This document shows, piece after piece, positions 26,612 to 36,172 of a stretch of DNA of 64,000 bases. Every line of letters begins with the position of its first letter. The first letter of the stretch is position 1. This DNA comes from Streptomyces cinerochromogenes (GTDB lineage Bacteria; Actinomycetota; Actinomycetes; Streptomycetales; Streptomycetaceae), in the NCBI RefSeq assembly GCF_014648635.1, contig NZ_BMRM01000006.1:248001-312000 (forward strand), written 5' to 3'. The notes below the pieces were generated by a model. It was given only the letters and a program-made list of their open reading frames with translations. It made no database searches and had not been told where the DNA came from. A program made the translations under genes and the position numbers.

Positions 26612-26892
26612 GGCGTGAGCCGTCCTTCCCAGTAGCCGAAGCGGGACAGGTGCGCAAGCGCTGTGGACAAGCAGAGCGGGCGCACTGTCAGACTAGGTAC
26701 ACATATGACCGCTATGTGTGATTGTGTTCGTGTGTCTTGCTGTGGTTGTGCGCAAGTTGTCCACAGGTTGGGAGCCCGTGGTGGCTGGAGCCGGGCAACG
26801 CGGTGAGAATTTGGGCATGAGGAGGGGATGAACCGGGCTTCGCCCACCGGGTGCGGCCGACGCGAGCGAGTCTGCGACAGCGGGAGGCAGCG

Positions 26893-28599
26893 GTGAGGAC
26901 AGCGACTCTGGGGCCGGCGCAGCGGGCCGAGGCACTGGCGGCGATGGCGGAGCGCGAGCTGGACGTGCTGGTGGTCGGCGGCGGCGTGGTGGGCGCCGGC
27001 ACCGCGCTCGACGCCGTCACCCGTGGCCTGTCCACCGGCCTGGTCGAGGCCCGCGACTGGGCGTCCGGCACCTCCAGCCGGTCCAGCAAGCTGATCCACG
27101 GCGGTCTGCGCTACCTGGAGATGCTCGACTTCGCCCTGGTCCGCGAGGCCCTCAAGGAACGCGGCCTGCTCCTGGAGCGCCTCGCCCCGCACCTGGTCAA
27201 ACCGGTGCCGTTCCTCTACCCGCTCCAGCACAAGGGCTGGGAGCGGCTGTACGCGGGCTCGGGCGTCGCGCTGTACGACGCGATGTCGATGGCCCGCGGC
27301 CACGGCCGGGGCCTGCCGATACACCGGCACCTGACCCGTCGTCACGCCCTGCGCGTCGCCCCCTGTCTGCGCAAGGACGCCCTGGTCGGCGCCCTGCAGT
27401 ACTACGACGCCCAGGTGGACGACGCCCGCTTCGTGGCCACCCTGGTGCGCACGGCGGCGTCCTACGGCGCGAAGGTGGCCAACCGCGCGCGCGTGACCGG
27501 GTTCCTGCGCGAGGGCGAGCGGGTCGTCGGCGCCCGGGTGCAGGACGTGGAGGCCGGCGGCGAGTACGAGATCCGCGCCCAGCAGATCGTCAACGCCACC
27601 GGCGTGTGGACCGACGACACGCAGGCCATGGTCGGCGAACGCGGGCAGTTCCACGTCCGTTCCTCCAAGGGCATCCACCTGGTCGTGCCCAAGGACCGCA
27701 TCCACTCCACCACCGGCCTGATCCTGCGCACGGAGAAGTCCGTGCTGTTCGTCATCCCCTGGGGCCGGCACTGGATCGTCGGCACCACCGACACCGACTG
27801 GGACCTGGACAAGGCCCACCCGGCGGCCTCCAGCGCCGACATCGACTACCTGCTGGAGCGCGTCAACTCGGTGCTCGCCGTGCCGCTCGCCCGCGACGAC
27901 GTGCAGGGCGTGTACGCCGGGCTGCGCCCGCTGCTGGCCGGCGAGTCGGACGCCACCAGCAAGCTGTCCCGCGAACACACGGTCGCCCACCCCGCGCCGG
28001 GGCTGGTGGTCGTGGCGGGCGGCAAGTACACGACCTACCGGGTGATGGCCAAGGACGCCGTCGACGAGGCGGTGCACGGCCTGGACATGCGCGTCGCCGA
28101 CTGCGTGACCGAGGAGACCCCGCTGCTCGGCGCGGAGGGCTACTACGCCCTGTGGAACGCGCGGGCCCGGATCGCCGCCCGCACCGGACTGCACGTGGTC
28201 CGGGTGGAGCACCTGCTGAACCGGTACGGCTCCCTGGCCGAGGAGGTCCTGGACCTCATCGCCGCCGACCCCTCGCTCGGCGAACCGCTGCACGCCGCGG
28301 ACGACTATCTGCGCGCCGAGGTGGTGTACGCCGCCTCGCACGAGGGTGCCCGGCACCTGGACGACGTCCTCACCCGCCGCACCCGCATCTCCATCGAGAC
28401 CTTCGACCGGGGAACCCGCAGCGCCCGCGAGGCGGCCGAGCTGATGGCACCGGTCCTCGGCTGGGGCAAGGACCAGATCGAGCGCGAGGTCGAGCACTAC
28501 GAGAAGCGGGTGGAGGCCGAGCGGGAGTCCCAGCTCCAGCCCGACGACCAGACGGCGGACGCCGCCAGGCTGGGCGCGCCGGACATCGTGCCGCTGTAG
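26893..28599 (+). CDS. glpD: aerobic glycerol-3-phosphate dehydrogenase GlpD
   Basis: 568 aa; GTG 26893 with GGAGG seven bases upstream. This FAD flavoprotein on the inner membrane face oxidises sn-glycerol-3-phosphate to DHAP and feeds electrons to quinones. The dinucleotide-binding motif LVVGGGVVGAGTALDAVTRGL is near residue 25, SSRSSKLIHGGLRYLEMLDFALVREAL is the family signature, and GVWTDD, HLVVPK, GTTDTDWD and AGGKYTTYRVMAKDAVD form the substrate/FAD domain. A ~120-residue C-terminal cap domain is present. No glpF/glpK neighbour exists in this window, so this may be a second glpD copy as in other streptomycetes. The 281-bp upstream region has TGTG-rich repeats around 26714-26755 that could be regulator contacts. 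Confidence 0.96.
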   Translation: MRTATLGPAQRAEALAAMAERELDVLVVGGGVVGAGTALDAVTRGLSTGLVEARDWASGTSSRSSKLIHGGLRYLEMLDFALVREALKERGLLLERLAPHLVKPVPFLYPLQHKGWERLYAGSGVALYDAMSMARGHGRGLPIHRHLTRRHALRVAPCLRKDALVGALQYYDAQVDDARFVATLVRTAASYGAKVANRARVTGFLREGERVVGARVQDVEAGGEYEIRAQQIVNATGVWTDDTQAMVGERGQFHVRSSKGIHLVVPKDRIHSTTGLILRTEKSVLFVIPWGRHWIVGTTDTDWDLDKAHPAASSADIDYLLERVNSVLAVPLARDDVQGVYAGLRPLLAGESDATSKLSREHTVAHPAPGLVVVAGGKYTTYRVMAKDAVDEAVHGLDMRVADCVTEETPLLGAEGYYALWNARARIAARTGLHVVRVEHLLNRYGSLAEEVLDLIAADPSLGEPLHAADDYLRAEVVYAASHEGARHLDDVLTRRTRISIETFDRGTRSAREAAELMAPVLGWGKDQIEREVEHYEKRVEAERESQLQPDDQTADAARLGAPDIVPL

Positions 28600-28805
28600 G
28601 CACCAGGCCGACGTTCACTCGAACGGGTGGCCGACTTCGGGATCTCCGCTCGAACCCCGGTCGTTCTCCAGGTGCGGGGGCAGAACCCGGCCGCGGGCAG
28701 GGCCGGTGTGAGGCGGGGATCTGCGACCGCGTCCGTGTCCGCCGTTCGCCGGTGGCTGCGCCGGGAGGCGGCCCGGGCCGGCGGCAGTGCCACAGACACC
28801 GGTAT

Positions 28806-28819
28806 GGACAGGACTGTCC
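28806..28819. promoter_or_regulatory. 14-bp palindrome in the glpD-kinase gap
   Basis: GGACAG-GA-CTGTCC at 28806-28819 within the 403-bp gap 28600-29002. It could be an operator for the first kinase gene, whose start is 184 bases downstream. Otherwise this gap contains no gene I can support; a loose GACAAT at 28962 is the only -10-like hexamer. Confidence 0.3.
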
Positions 28820-29002
28820 GAAGCGTCGGCATCCCGGTTCATCCCCTCTTACGACCCATCATCCCGGTAAGCGGAACGCCCTCTTCAGGGGGGCATCCCG
28901 GGCGTCGGGGGCGGGCTCCGGCCAGGGGCACCCTGGGCGTCGGGCACTTGTCGGGTGAGAGACAATGGAGGCTCTGTCAGGGCGGGTTGTATGAGGGGAC
29001 GC

Positions 29003-31081
29003 ATGTCGGAGGCGGAGCGGGCGGGTACATCTCGTCGGGAGACTCGTCAGGACAAGAGCGAGCGGCGTCTCCTCGCCGGGCGGTACCGGCTGGGAGACGT
29101 GCTGGGCCGAGGCGGTATGGGCACGGTCTGGCGGGCCGAGGACGAGACCCTGGGCCGGACGGTCGCCGTCAAGGAGCTGCGGTTCCCGTCGAACATCGAC
29201 GAGGAGGAGAAGCGGCGCCTGATCACGCGCACCCTGCGCGAGGCCAAGGCGATCGCCCGGATCCGCAACAACAGCGCGGTGACGGTCTTCGACGTGGTCG
29301 ACGAGGACGACCGGCCCTGGATCGTCATGGAGTTGGTCGAGGGCAAGTCCCTGGCCGAGGTCATCCGCGAGGACGGCCTGCTGGAGCCGAAGCGCGCCGC
29401 CGAGGTGGGGCTCGCCATCCTCGACGTGCTGCGCTCCGCGCACCGGGAGGGCATCCTGCACCGGGACGTGAAGCCGTCCAACGTGCTCATCGCCGAGGAC
29501 GGCCGGGTCGTGCTCACCGACTTCGGTATCGCGCAGGTCGAGGGCGACCCGTCCATCACCTCCACCGGCATGCTCGTCGGCGCCCCCTCCTACATCTCCC
29601 CGGAGCGGGCCCGCGGCCACAAGCCGGGCCCGGCGGCCGACCTCTGGTCGCTCGGCGGTCTGCTGTACGCGGCGGTCGAGGGCACGCCGCCCTACGACAA
29701 GGGTTCGGCGATCGCCACGCTCACCGCGGTGATGACCGAGCCTCTGGAGGAGCCGAAGAACGCGGGACCGCTGCGGGACGTCATCTACGGCCTGCTGACG
29801 AAGGACCCGGCCAAGCGGCTCGACGACGCCGGGGCCCGGGCCATGCTCAACGCGGTGATCCGGGCGCCGGAGCCGAAGCCGCTGGACGCCACGCAGGTGG
29901 TTCCGCTGCCGACGCAGTCCGGTGGGCCGGAGGGCAGGCGGGGCGAGGAGGCCGGGGAGAAGCTGCGCGGCGCGCTGCGGTCGGTCCGCAAGGCGGCCGG
30001 GGCGGCCACCGGCGGGGCGACGGCCCGGGCGAAGAGCGGCAGCACGCCGGCCGCGCCGGGTGCGGGCGGTGCGCCGGCCGCCGGGAGCGCGGTGCCCGGC
30101 GGGGCGCGGTCCGGTGCTCTCGGTGCCTCCCGGGTTCCCGGGGTCCCCGCCGGGCCGGCGGCCGGGGGTGGCGTGCGGCCCGGAGGTCCGGGCGCGGGTG
30201 CCGCCGGGGCGCCGAACTCCAGCGCGAACAAGGCCGCTTCCGGCTGGCCCGTGGTGCCGCCGCCGGACCTGGACCTGCCGCCGCGGCCGGTGCCGCGGGC
30301 GCCGCTGACCGATGTGGTGCCGAGGCGCACGCTCGTGGTCATCGCCGTGCTCGTGGTGCTCGCGGTGCTCGGGACCGTGCTGGCCTTCGCCCTGAGCGGC
30401 GACGACAAGGACGGCGCGAGCGGGGCCAAGGCCGCCAGCAGCGCGGGAGCGTCCACCAAGCAGGACAAGAAGGACGCGGCGGGCGGCACGGACACCGGGA
30501 AGCGGACGGACGGCGCGACCGCGGCGTCCGTCGGCACCGGTTCGGGTTCGGACGGCACGGCGAGCGCCGAGCCGAGCCGCTCCGGTGACGACTCCGACGC
30601 CGACTCCGAGGCGTCCGGCTCCTCCGGTTCGAAGGACGGCGGGAGCGCTCCGGTGGTCTCGACCCGCAAGGGCGCCCAGGGCTACTCGATCGGGCTGCCC
30701 AAGGGGTGGAAGTACCGGTCCGCCGGGGCCGCCGGCGACCGCTACACCGGGCCGGGCGGACAGAAGCTGCTCGTCGCCTGGACCAGCACGCCCAAGGACG
30801 ACCCGGTGGCGGACTGGAAGAACCAGGAGCGCTACATGGTGCGCTCCCAGTACCACAAGATCCGTATCGAGAAGGTGGACTACCGCGGCTGGAACACGGC
30901 CGACTGGGAGTTCACGTACACCGAGGGCGGTACCGGGTACCGCACGATCGACCGGGGCTTCGTGGTGAACGGCCACCTCGGTTACGCGCTGATGTACACC
31001 GCGCAGAGCGCCGACTGGCACGGCGATCTGCGCAAGGACACCTGGAAGACGTTGACGAAGTCCTTCGAGCCCAAGTCGTAG
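29003..31081 (+). CDS. receptor Ser/Thr protein kinase (kinase 1 of cluster)
   Basis: 692 aa from ATG 29003 (GAGGGGA upstream; ATG 28991 is possible). PknB-type kinase domain ~25-290: LGRGGMGTVW glycine loop, K57 in VAVKEL, HRDVKPSN with catalytic D155, DFG 173-175, an activation loop rich in Ser/Thr (DPSITSTGMLVGAPSY) and SPE. A ~150-residue Ala/Gly/Pro-rich juxtamembrane linker is followed by one membrane helix (~443-465), an acidic Ser/Gly linker, and a ~130-residue outside domain (GYSIGLPKGWKYR...LTKSF). The ectodomain is not PASTA; it is homologous to those of the next three genes. Presumed role: sensing an envelope signal and phosphorylating cytoplasmic targets. Confidence 0.93.
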   Translation: MSEAERAGTSRRETRQDKSERRLLAGRYRLGDVLGRGGMGTVWRAEDETLGRTVAVKELRFPSNIDEEEKRRLITRTLREAKAIARIRNNSAVTVFDVVDEDDRPWIVMELVEGKSLAEVIREDGLLEPKRAAEVGLAILDVLRSAHREGILHRDVKPSNVLIAEDGRVVLTDFGIAQVEGDPSITSTGMLVGAPSYISPERARGHKPGPAADLWSLGGLLYAAVEGTPPYDKGSAIATLTAVMTEPLEEPKNAGPLRDVIYGLLTKDPAKRLDDAGARAMLNAVIRAPEPKPLDATQVVPLPTQSGGPEGRRGEEAGEKLRGALRSVRKAAGAATGGATARAKSGSTPAAPGAGGAPAAGSAVPGGARSGALGASRVPGVPAGPAAGGGVRPGGPGAGAAGAPNSSANKAASGWPVVPPPDLDLPPRPVPRAPLTDVVPRRTLVVIAVLVVLAVLGTVLAFALSGDDKDGASGAKAASSAGASTKQDKKDAAGGTDTGKRTDGATAASVGTGSGSDGTASAEPSRSGDDSDADSEASGSSGSKDGGSAPVVSTRKGAQGYSIGLPKGWKYRSAGAAGDRYTGPGGQKLLVAWTSTPKDDPVADWKNQERYMVRSQYHKIRIEKVDYRGWNTADWEFTYTEGGTGYRTIDRGFVVNGHLGYALMYTAQSADWHGDLRKDTWKTLTKSFEPKS

Positions 31082-31244
31082 GCGCCCTGCGCCGGTTTGG
31101 TACGTGAGAATCCGTCATCCTCTCAATGCGGGTTGCCTCCGGCACGTATCGTGAAGGGTCGCGGACCGTACGCAGCCGCATGCGTGTGCGACACGGGCCG
31201 TGAGGCGATCGGGCAGGACCAACCGGGCGGCCGGGGGAGGCAAA

Positions 31245-33983
31245 GTGGACGACTACGCGGGTCGGGTGCTCGCCGACCGCTACCGCCTGCCGCTGCCGCC
31301 GTCCGACGAGTACGAACTCACCGAGACCCGCGCCTTCGACACCTACAGCGGTCAGGAAGTCCTCGTCCGGCAGGTGCCGTTGCCGGAGGTCGTCGAGGCC
31401 GAGGTGCTCGACGCGGACGGGCTGCCCGAGGGGTTCACCGCACGGCAGCGCGGGTCCCGCCGCGCGCCGGACGCCGGGACCGCCACCCGGCAGCCCGCGG
31501 ATCCGGCGGTGCGGCGTGCCGTGGAGGCGGCGCAGGCCGCCGCCCGCATCCCGGACCATCCCCGGCTGGACCAGGTCTTCGACGTGTTCGCCGAGGGCGG
31601 TTCGCTGTGGATCGTCAGCGAACTGGTCGCCGCACGCCCGCTGGCCGCCCTCCTCGCCGAGCAGCCGTTGACGCCGTACCGGGCGGCCGAGGTCGCCTCC
31701 GACGTGCTCATGGCGCTCCGGGTGCTGCACGCCCACGGCTGGGTGCACCGCAACATCACCGTCCGCACCGTCCTGGTCTGCGACGACGGCCGCGTGATGC
31801 TGACCGGCCTGGCGGCCGGCGCGGCGGAGGAGGCGCTGAGCGGGTACGACCCGGTACCGGCGCCCGAGGAGACGGAGGGGCTGGAAGGCCTGGAAGGCCT
31901 CGGAGAAGGTCCGGAAGGCCTGGGAGGGCCGGAAGGGCCGGAAGCAGCGGCCGTTGCGCACGGACGGCCGGTGTCCGGCGGGGCCGGTGGAGCTGGTGGG
32001 GTAGGCGGCGTCGGTGAGCCCGACGCGGACGTCGATCCCGAGGCCGCGCGGCGGGCCGCGATCCAGGCGCGGGCGGCCGGAGGGCTTCCGGCGCCGGAGG
32101 CGAACGCGGCGTCCGGGGCGTCCGGTGCGGTCGGCCCGGCGGGGCAGCCGGCCCTGGACAGCGATGCCGACATCCGGGCCGCACGGGCCGGAGCCATCGC
32201 CGCGTACCGCGCGGGTGCCCGCGCCGCCGCCCGGGTGCACGAGGCCCAGCAGAACGGGCGCGCCGCCCTGCCCGGCGCCCGTCCGCCCGCCGAGGGCGAC
32301 CCCGGCGGCGACCGGACCGAGGGCGCGGCACCGTCGTCGTATCCGCCGTACGGCGCGGAGGCCGGCGGCGCGCAGCCGCCCGGCCGGACAGCCGACCCCT
32401 ACGGGGTGCGGGGCGCCCCGTGGCACGGCGCCGACCGGCGCGGCGCCACCGCCCCGCCCCTGGGCGGCGGTGCCCAGCGGCCGGGCCTGCCCGCGGCCGG
32501 TCCCGGTGCCGGGCACGCGTCCGTGCCGGGGCAGGGGTACGGCCCGGGGCGGACGCCGGACGGCGGGCCGGGCCGGTCCGACCGGCCGCTGTACTCCCGG
32601 ACCGGGCGCCAGGAGACCGGACCGGCGCACGCCGAACTAGCCCCCGCACCCGCCGTCCCCGCACCCGCCGTCCCCGCCCCCGTGGTTCCCGCGCAGGCGG
32701 GCGGTCGGTGGGACGAGTCCGGTGCCGTGCGCCGCGGGCCCGGCACCGCGCTCGCCGCCGAGCGGGCGCGGCAGGTCCGGATGACCGTGGTGGGACCGGT
32801 GACCGAGCGCTGGGCGCCGGAGCAGGCCGGCCCCGTGCACGAGAACTGGCAGCTGGCGGCGCCGATCGGCCCGGCCACCGACCTGTGGGCGTTGGGCGCG
32901 CTGCTGTTCCGGGCCGTGCAGGGGCACGCGCCGTACCCGGAGGAGTCGACGGCCGAGCTGGTGCAGCTGGTGTGCGCCGAGCCGCCCGCCTTCGCCGAGG
33001 AGTGCGGCGCGCTGCGCCCGGTCGTGGAGTCGCTGCTGCGCCAGGACCCCACCGAGCGGCCGGACGTGGAGGAACTCGGCGGCTGGCTGCGGTCGCTGGT
33101 GCGGTCCGCGCCCGAACCGGACGCCGGCACCCACGTCGTCCCCGTCCCGCCCGCCGACCCGAGCCGCCTGCCGATCGTCCGGCGCCGCGGCGAGCTGGTG
33201 CGCCGGCGGCGCGCCGGGCTGCCCGCGGCCCATCCGCACGGCCGGCACAAGCGGGCCCGGGAGGGCGCCCGTTCACCGCGCAGCCTCGGCCGGACCCTGC
33301 TCCTGCTGATCCTGCTCCTGCTGGCCGGCGCGGTCGCCTACGCGATGCTCTTCATGCCCAAACAGGGCGAGAGCGGTGCCGCGGGCGGGGACCGCACCGG
33401 CAGTGCCGGGCAGGCCGACCCCGCGCCCTCGCACACCCGGCCGCCCTCCGGCGGACCGAGCGCACCGGAGGGCGGCGCCACCGCCTCCGCGCCCGCGACC
33501 GAGACCCAGACCGGCGGAGACCCCGCCGTCCCCGACGGGTTCACCCTGCGCAAGGACCCGGCCGGCTTCCGGCTCGCCGTCGCCGACGGCTGGGACCACA
33601 CCCCGAAGAACGGCGACGGCCAGGTGGTCTACGCGCACGGGAACTTCGAGCTGATCGTCGTACCGGGGCGGGACGGCACGTCCGCCTACGGCAGCGACCC
33701 GATGGTCTACCAGCGGGACAAGGAACGCGAACTCCAGCCGTACCGCGACTCCACCTGGGCCACGGCCACCGGTCTGCGGACCATAGAGGTGGGCGGACGG
33801 ACCATGGCCGAGGGGCAGTTCACCTGGACCGACGGACAGGGGCGGGACCTGTTCGTGCGCAACATGGCCCTGCTCCTGGACGGCCGCTACCACATCGTCC
33901 AGGTGCGCGGTCCGGAGGCCGAGCGGGACGAGGTCACCCGGCTGTACGAGCAGGCTGTGGCGACGTATCGCTACACCGGTTGA
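31245..33983 (+). CDS. receptor pseudokinase with very long activation-segment insertion
   Basis: 912 aa; GTG 31245 behind GGGGGAGG. Kinase-like fold with key residues lost: the VAVK lysine is R42 (VLVRQV), the HRD aspartate is N170 (HRNITVRT), and DFG is TGL (187-189). The APE motif (WAPEQAG, 524-526) and the C-lobe (ATDLWALGALLFRAVQG...DPTERPDVEEL) resume only 334 residues later. Between lies a Gly/Pro/Glu/Ala-rich, mostly disordered insertion (e.g. LEGLEGLGEGPEGLGGPEGPE, VPAPAVPAPVVPA). One membrane helix follows (~685-706) and then an ectodomain (FTLRKDPAGFRLAVADGWDH...) of the same type as the neighbouring kinases. It probably acts as a scaffold or as an allosteric partner of those kinases. 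Confidence 0.9.
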   Translation: MDDYAGRVLADRYRLPLPPSDEYELTETRAFDTYSGQEVLVRQVPLPEVVEAEVLDADGLPEGFTARQRGSRRAPDAGTATRQPADPAVRRAVEAAQAAARIPDHPRLDQVFDVFAEGGSLWIVSELVAARPLAALLAEQPLTPYRAAEVASDVLMALRVLHAHGWVHRNITVRTVLVCDDGRVMLTGLAAGAAEEALSGYDPVPAPEETEGLEGLEGLGEGPEGLGGPEGPEAAAVAHGRPVSGGAGGAGGVGGVGEPDADVDPEAARRAAIQARAAGGLPAPEANAASGASGAVGPAGQPALDSDADIRAARAGAIAAYRAGARAAARVHEAQQNGRAALPGARPPAEGDPGGDRTEGAAPSSYPPYGAEAGGAQPPGRTADPYGVRGAPWHGADRRGATAPPLGGGAQRPGLPAAGPGAGHASVPGQGYGPGRTPDGGPGRSDRPLYSRTGRQETGPAHAELAPAPAVPAPAVPAPVVPAQAGGRWDESGAVRRGPGTALAAERARQVRMTVVGPVTERWAPEQAGPVHENWQLAAPIGPATDLWALGALLFRAVQGHAPYPEESTAELVQLVCAEPPAFAEECGALRPVVESLLRQDPTERPDVEELGGWLRSLVRSAPEPDAGTHVVPVPPADPSRLPIVRRRGELVRRRRAGLPAAHPHGRHKRAREGARSPRSLGRTLLLLILLLLAGAVAYAMLFMPKQGESGAAGGDRTGSAGQADPAPSHTRPPSGGPSAPEGGATASAPATETQTGGDPAVPDGFTLRKDPAGFRLAVADGWDHTPKNGDGQVVYAHGNFELIVVPGRDGTSAYGSDPMVYQRDKERELQPYRDSTWATATGLRTIEVGGRTMAEGQFTWTDGQGRDLFVRNMALLLDGRYHIVQVRGPEAERDEVTRLYEQAVATYRYTG

Positions 33984-34136
33984 GCAGCGCGTATACGGGG
34001 CGGGAGACGACCGGTCCGGTTCCCCTTCTCGCGTGGAAATGACCATCGTCACAGTGCGGTTTCCTTGGGACCCCGCTGGTTCCCTGCGGGCAGGGCGGTC
34101 CTTAGTCTGACCCTGTCAAGAGCATTGCGGGGCAAC

Positions 34137-36056
34137 GTGAATCAGATGCAGGGCCTGCTCATAGCGGGCCGCTACCGGCTCGCCGACTCCATCGGCAGCG
34201 GCGGCATGGGCCGGGTGTGGCGCGCCCACGACGAGGTGCTGCACCGGAAGGTCGCCATCAAGGAGTTGACCGCCGCGCTCTACGTCAACGACAGCGACCA
34301 GGCCGTCCTGCTCGCCCGCACCCGGGCCGAGGCGCGGGCCGCCGCGCGCATCAACCACTCCGCCGTCGTCACCGTGCACGACGTGCTGGACCACGACGGC
34401 CGCCCGTGGATCGTGATGGAGCTGGTCGAGGGCGCCTCGCTGGCCGACACGGTCAAGCAGCGGGGCCGCGTCGAGCCGAGGGAGGCCGCGCGGATCGGAC
34501 TGTGGGTGCTGCGGGCGCTGCGCGCCGCGCACTCCGCCGGGGTGCTGCACCGGGACGTCAAACCCGGAAACGTCCTGCTCGGCGAGGACGGCCGGGTCCT
34601 GCTCACCGACTTCGGCATCGCCCAGATCGAGGGCGACACCACCATCACCCGCACCGGAGAGGTCGTCGGCTCGGTCGACTACCTCGCGCCCGAGCGGGTG
34701 CGCGGCCACGACCCCGGCCCGGCCTCCGACCTGTGGGCGCTCGGCGCCACGCTGTACACGGCGGTCGAGGGGCGCTCGCCGTTCCGGCGCACCTCGCCGC
34801 TGAGCACCATGCAGGCGGTCGTCGAGGAGCAGGCGGACGAGCCGCGCCACGCCGGTGCGCTCGCCCCGGTCATCGCCGCGCTGCTGCGCAAGGACCCGGC
34901 CCAGCGGCCGGGCGCCGAGGAGGCGGAGCAGATGCTCGCCGAGGCGGCGGAGGGCCGCCGGCCGCGCGCGGCCCAGGCGTTCGTCCCGACCCAGGGCTCG
35001 GGCGTTCCCACCGGCCCGGGGCGCGGCTCCACCGCGGGCACGCCCGGCCCCGGCGGGGCGGCTCCGGGCACCGGGTACGGCTCCGGTTCCGCGACACCGG
35101 TCGCCGGGTACGGCTCCGGTTCCGGGTCCGGGCCCGGTACGCCGGGCGGGGGTTACGGCTCCGGTTCCGGTTCCGGTGCGCCGGGCGGGGGTTACGGCTC
35201 CGGTTCCGGTTCCGGTGCGCCGGGCGGGGGTTACGGCGCCTACGGCTCCGGGTCCGCCCCCTCCGGCTCCGGATCCACCCACTCCGGCTACGGCCCCACC
35301 CCCTACGGCTCCCCGGCCGGTGCCGGTTCCGGTGCCGGCCATCCCGCGACCGGTCCCACAGCGGTGGCCCCGGCGGCCGGTGGCCCGGCGCCCGTCCGCC
35401 CCCGTCGCCGGTTGCGCACCCTCGTGCTGGTCGTCGCCGTGGCGGCGGTGCTCGGCGGTGCCGGTGCGGTGGCGATCCAGCAGTGGGGCGGACAGGACAG
35501 CGGGTCGGGAGGCGGTGCCGGCCCGGCTCCGGCACCCGCCGACACCGAGCCGGCCGGAGCCGAGGGCGTGATCCCGGCGGGGTGGAAGACGTACGAGGAC
35601 CCGCTCGGCTTCAGCCTCTCCCTGCCCCGGGGCTGGAAGCGTTCGGTCTTCAGCGACCAGGGCGCCCTCAAGCAGATCGACTACTCGCCCGACAACGGCA
35701 AGCATTTCGTCCGCATCGCGGTCGACCGCTCGTCCGACTTCGTCGACGCCCTCTCCCACCAGGAGGACCTGGAGCAGCAGCTCCAGAACCACGGGCTGGT
35801 CGACTACCGGCGCGTCACGATGAAGGAGAACCTCTATCGCGACCGCAAGGGCGCGCGGTGGGAGTACACCTGGACCGCGCTGAGGAAGGATCCGCCCTAC
35901 GTGCCCGGGCCGCGCCACGCGGCCGAGGAGACGTACTTCTCGCGTCGGGGCATCGAGTACGCCCTCTACATCTCCTCGCCGGCCGAGGACTGGGCGACGA
36001 CCAGCAAGCAGTTCACCTGGGTGCTGCGGAGCTGGAAGCAGCCGGACGAGGGCTGA
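34137..36056 (+). CDS. receptor Ser/Thr protein kinase (kinase 3 of cluster)
   Basis: 639 aa from GTG 34137 (GGGG seven bases upstream; ATG 34146 is an alternative). Complete kinase domain: GSGGMGRVW loop, K42, HRDVKPGN with D140, DFGIAQIEG, activation loop DTTITRTGEVVGSVDY and APE. The linker is dominated by GYGSGSGSG-type repeats coded by 39-bp DNA repeats (35145-35222). One membrane helix spans ~427-449, and the ectodomain begins EDPLGFSLSLPRGWKR. A TAGTCT -10 box at about 34102 with TTCCCT 17 bp upstream suggests an own promoter. It is an active receptor kinase by residue content. Confidence 0.93.
   Translation: MNQMQGLLIAGRYRLADSIGSGGMGRVWRAHDEVLHRKVAIKELTAALYVNDSDQAVLLARTRAEARAAARINHSAVVTVHDVLDHDGRPWIVMELVEGASLADTVKQRGRVEPREAARIGLWVLRALRAAHSAGVLHRDVKPGNVLLGEDGRVLLTDFGIAQIEGDTTITRTGEVVGSVDYLAPERVRGHDPGPASDLWALGATLYTAVEGRSPFRRTSPLSTMQAVVEEQADEPRHAGALAPVIAALLRKDPAQRPGAEEAEQMLAEAAEGRRPRAAQAFVPTQGSGVPTGPGRGSTAGTPGPGGAAPGTGYGSGSATPVAGYGSGSGSGPGTPGGGYGSGSGSGAPGGGYGSGSGSGAPGGGYGAYGSGSAPSGSGSTHSGYGPTPYGSPAGAGSGAGHPATGPTAVAPAAGGPAPVRPRRRLRTLVLVVAVAAVLGGAGAVAIQQWGGQDSGSGGGAGPAPAPADTEPAGAEGVIPAGWKTYEDPLGFSLSLPRGWKRSVFSDQGALKQIDYSPDNGKHFVRIAVDRSSDFVDALSHQEDLEQQLQNHGLVDYRRVTMKENLYRDRKGARWEYTWTALRKDPPYVPGPRHAAEETYFSRRGIEYALYISSPAEDWATTSKQFTWVLRSWKQPDEG
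35145..35222 (+). repeat. 39-bp in-frame repeats in the kinase 3 linker
   Basis: Two identical 39-bp units (35145-35183, 35184-35222) plus flanking partial copies encode Gly-Ser-Tyr linker residues. Because the unit length is a multiple of three, copy-number change would alter only linker length between kinase and membrane. Confidence 0.8.
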
Positions 36057-36172
36057 ACCGGCGCGGACGGCGGGCGAGTCGGCCGAGTCGGCCGAAAATG
36101 GCTGGCTGCGCCGTGTGTCTTGGCCGAGCGGTGCCCCGGAGGGCGGGCACCCCGTGCGGCATGATGGGGCGC

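Noticed and set aside
34217..36172. Upstream extension of kinase 4 to a fusion of over 1,200 residues
   Set aside because: The extension reads kinase 3 out of frame; kinase 4 has ATG starts immediately before its own glycine loop at the expected distance.
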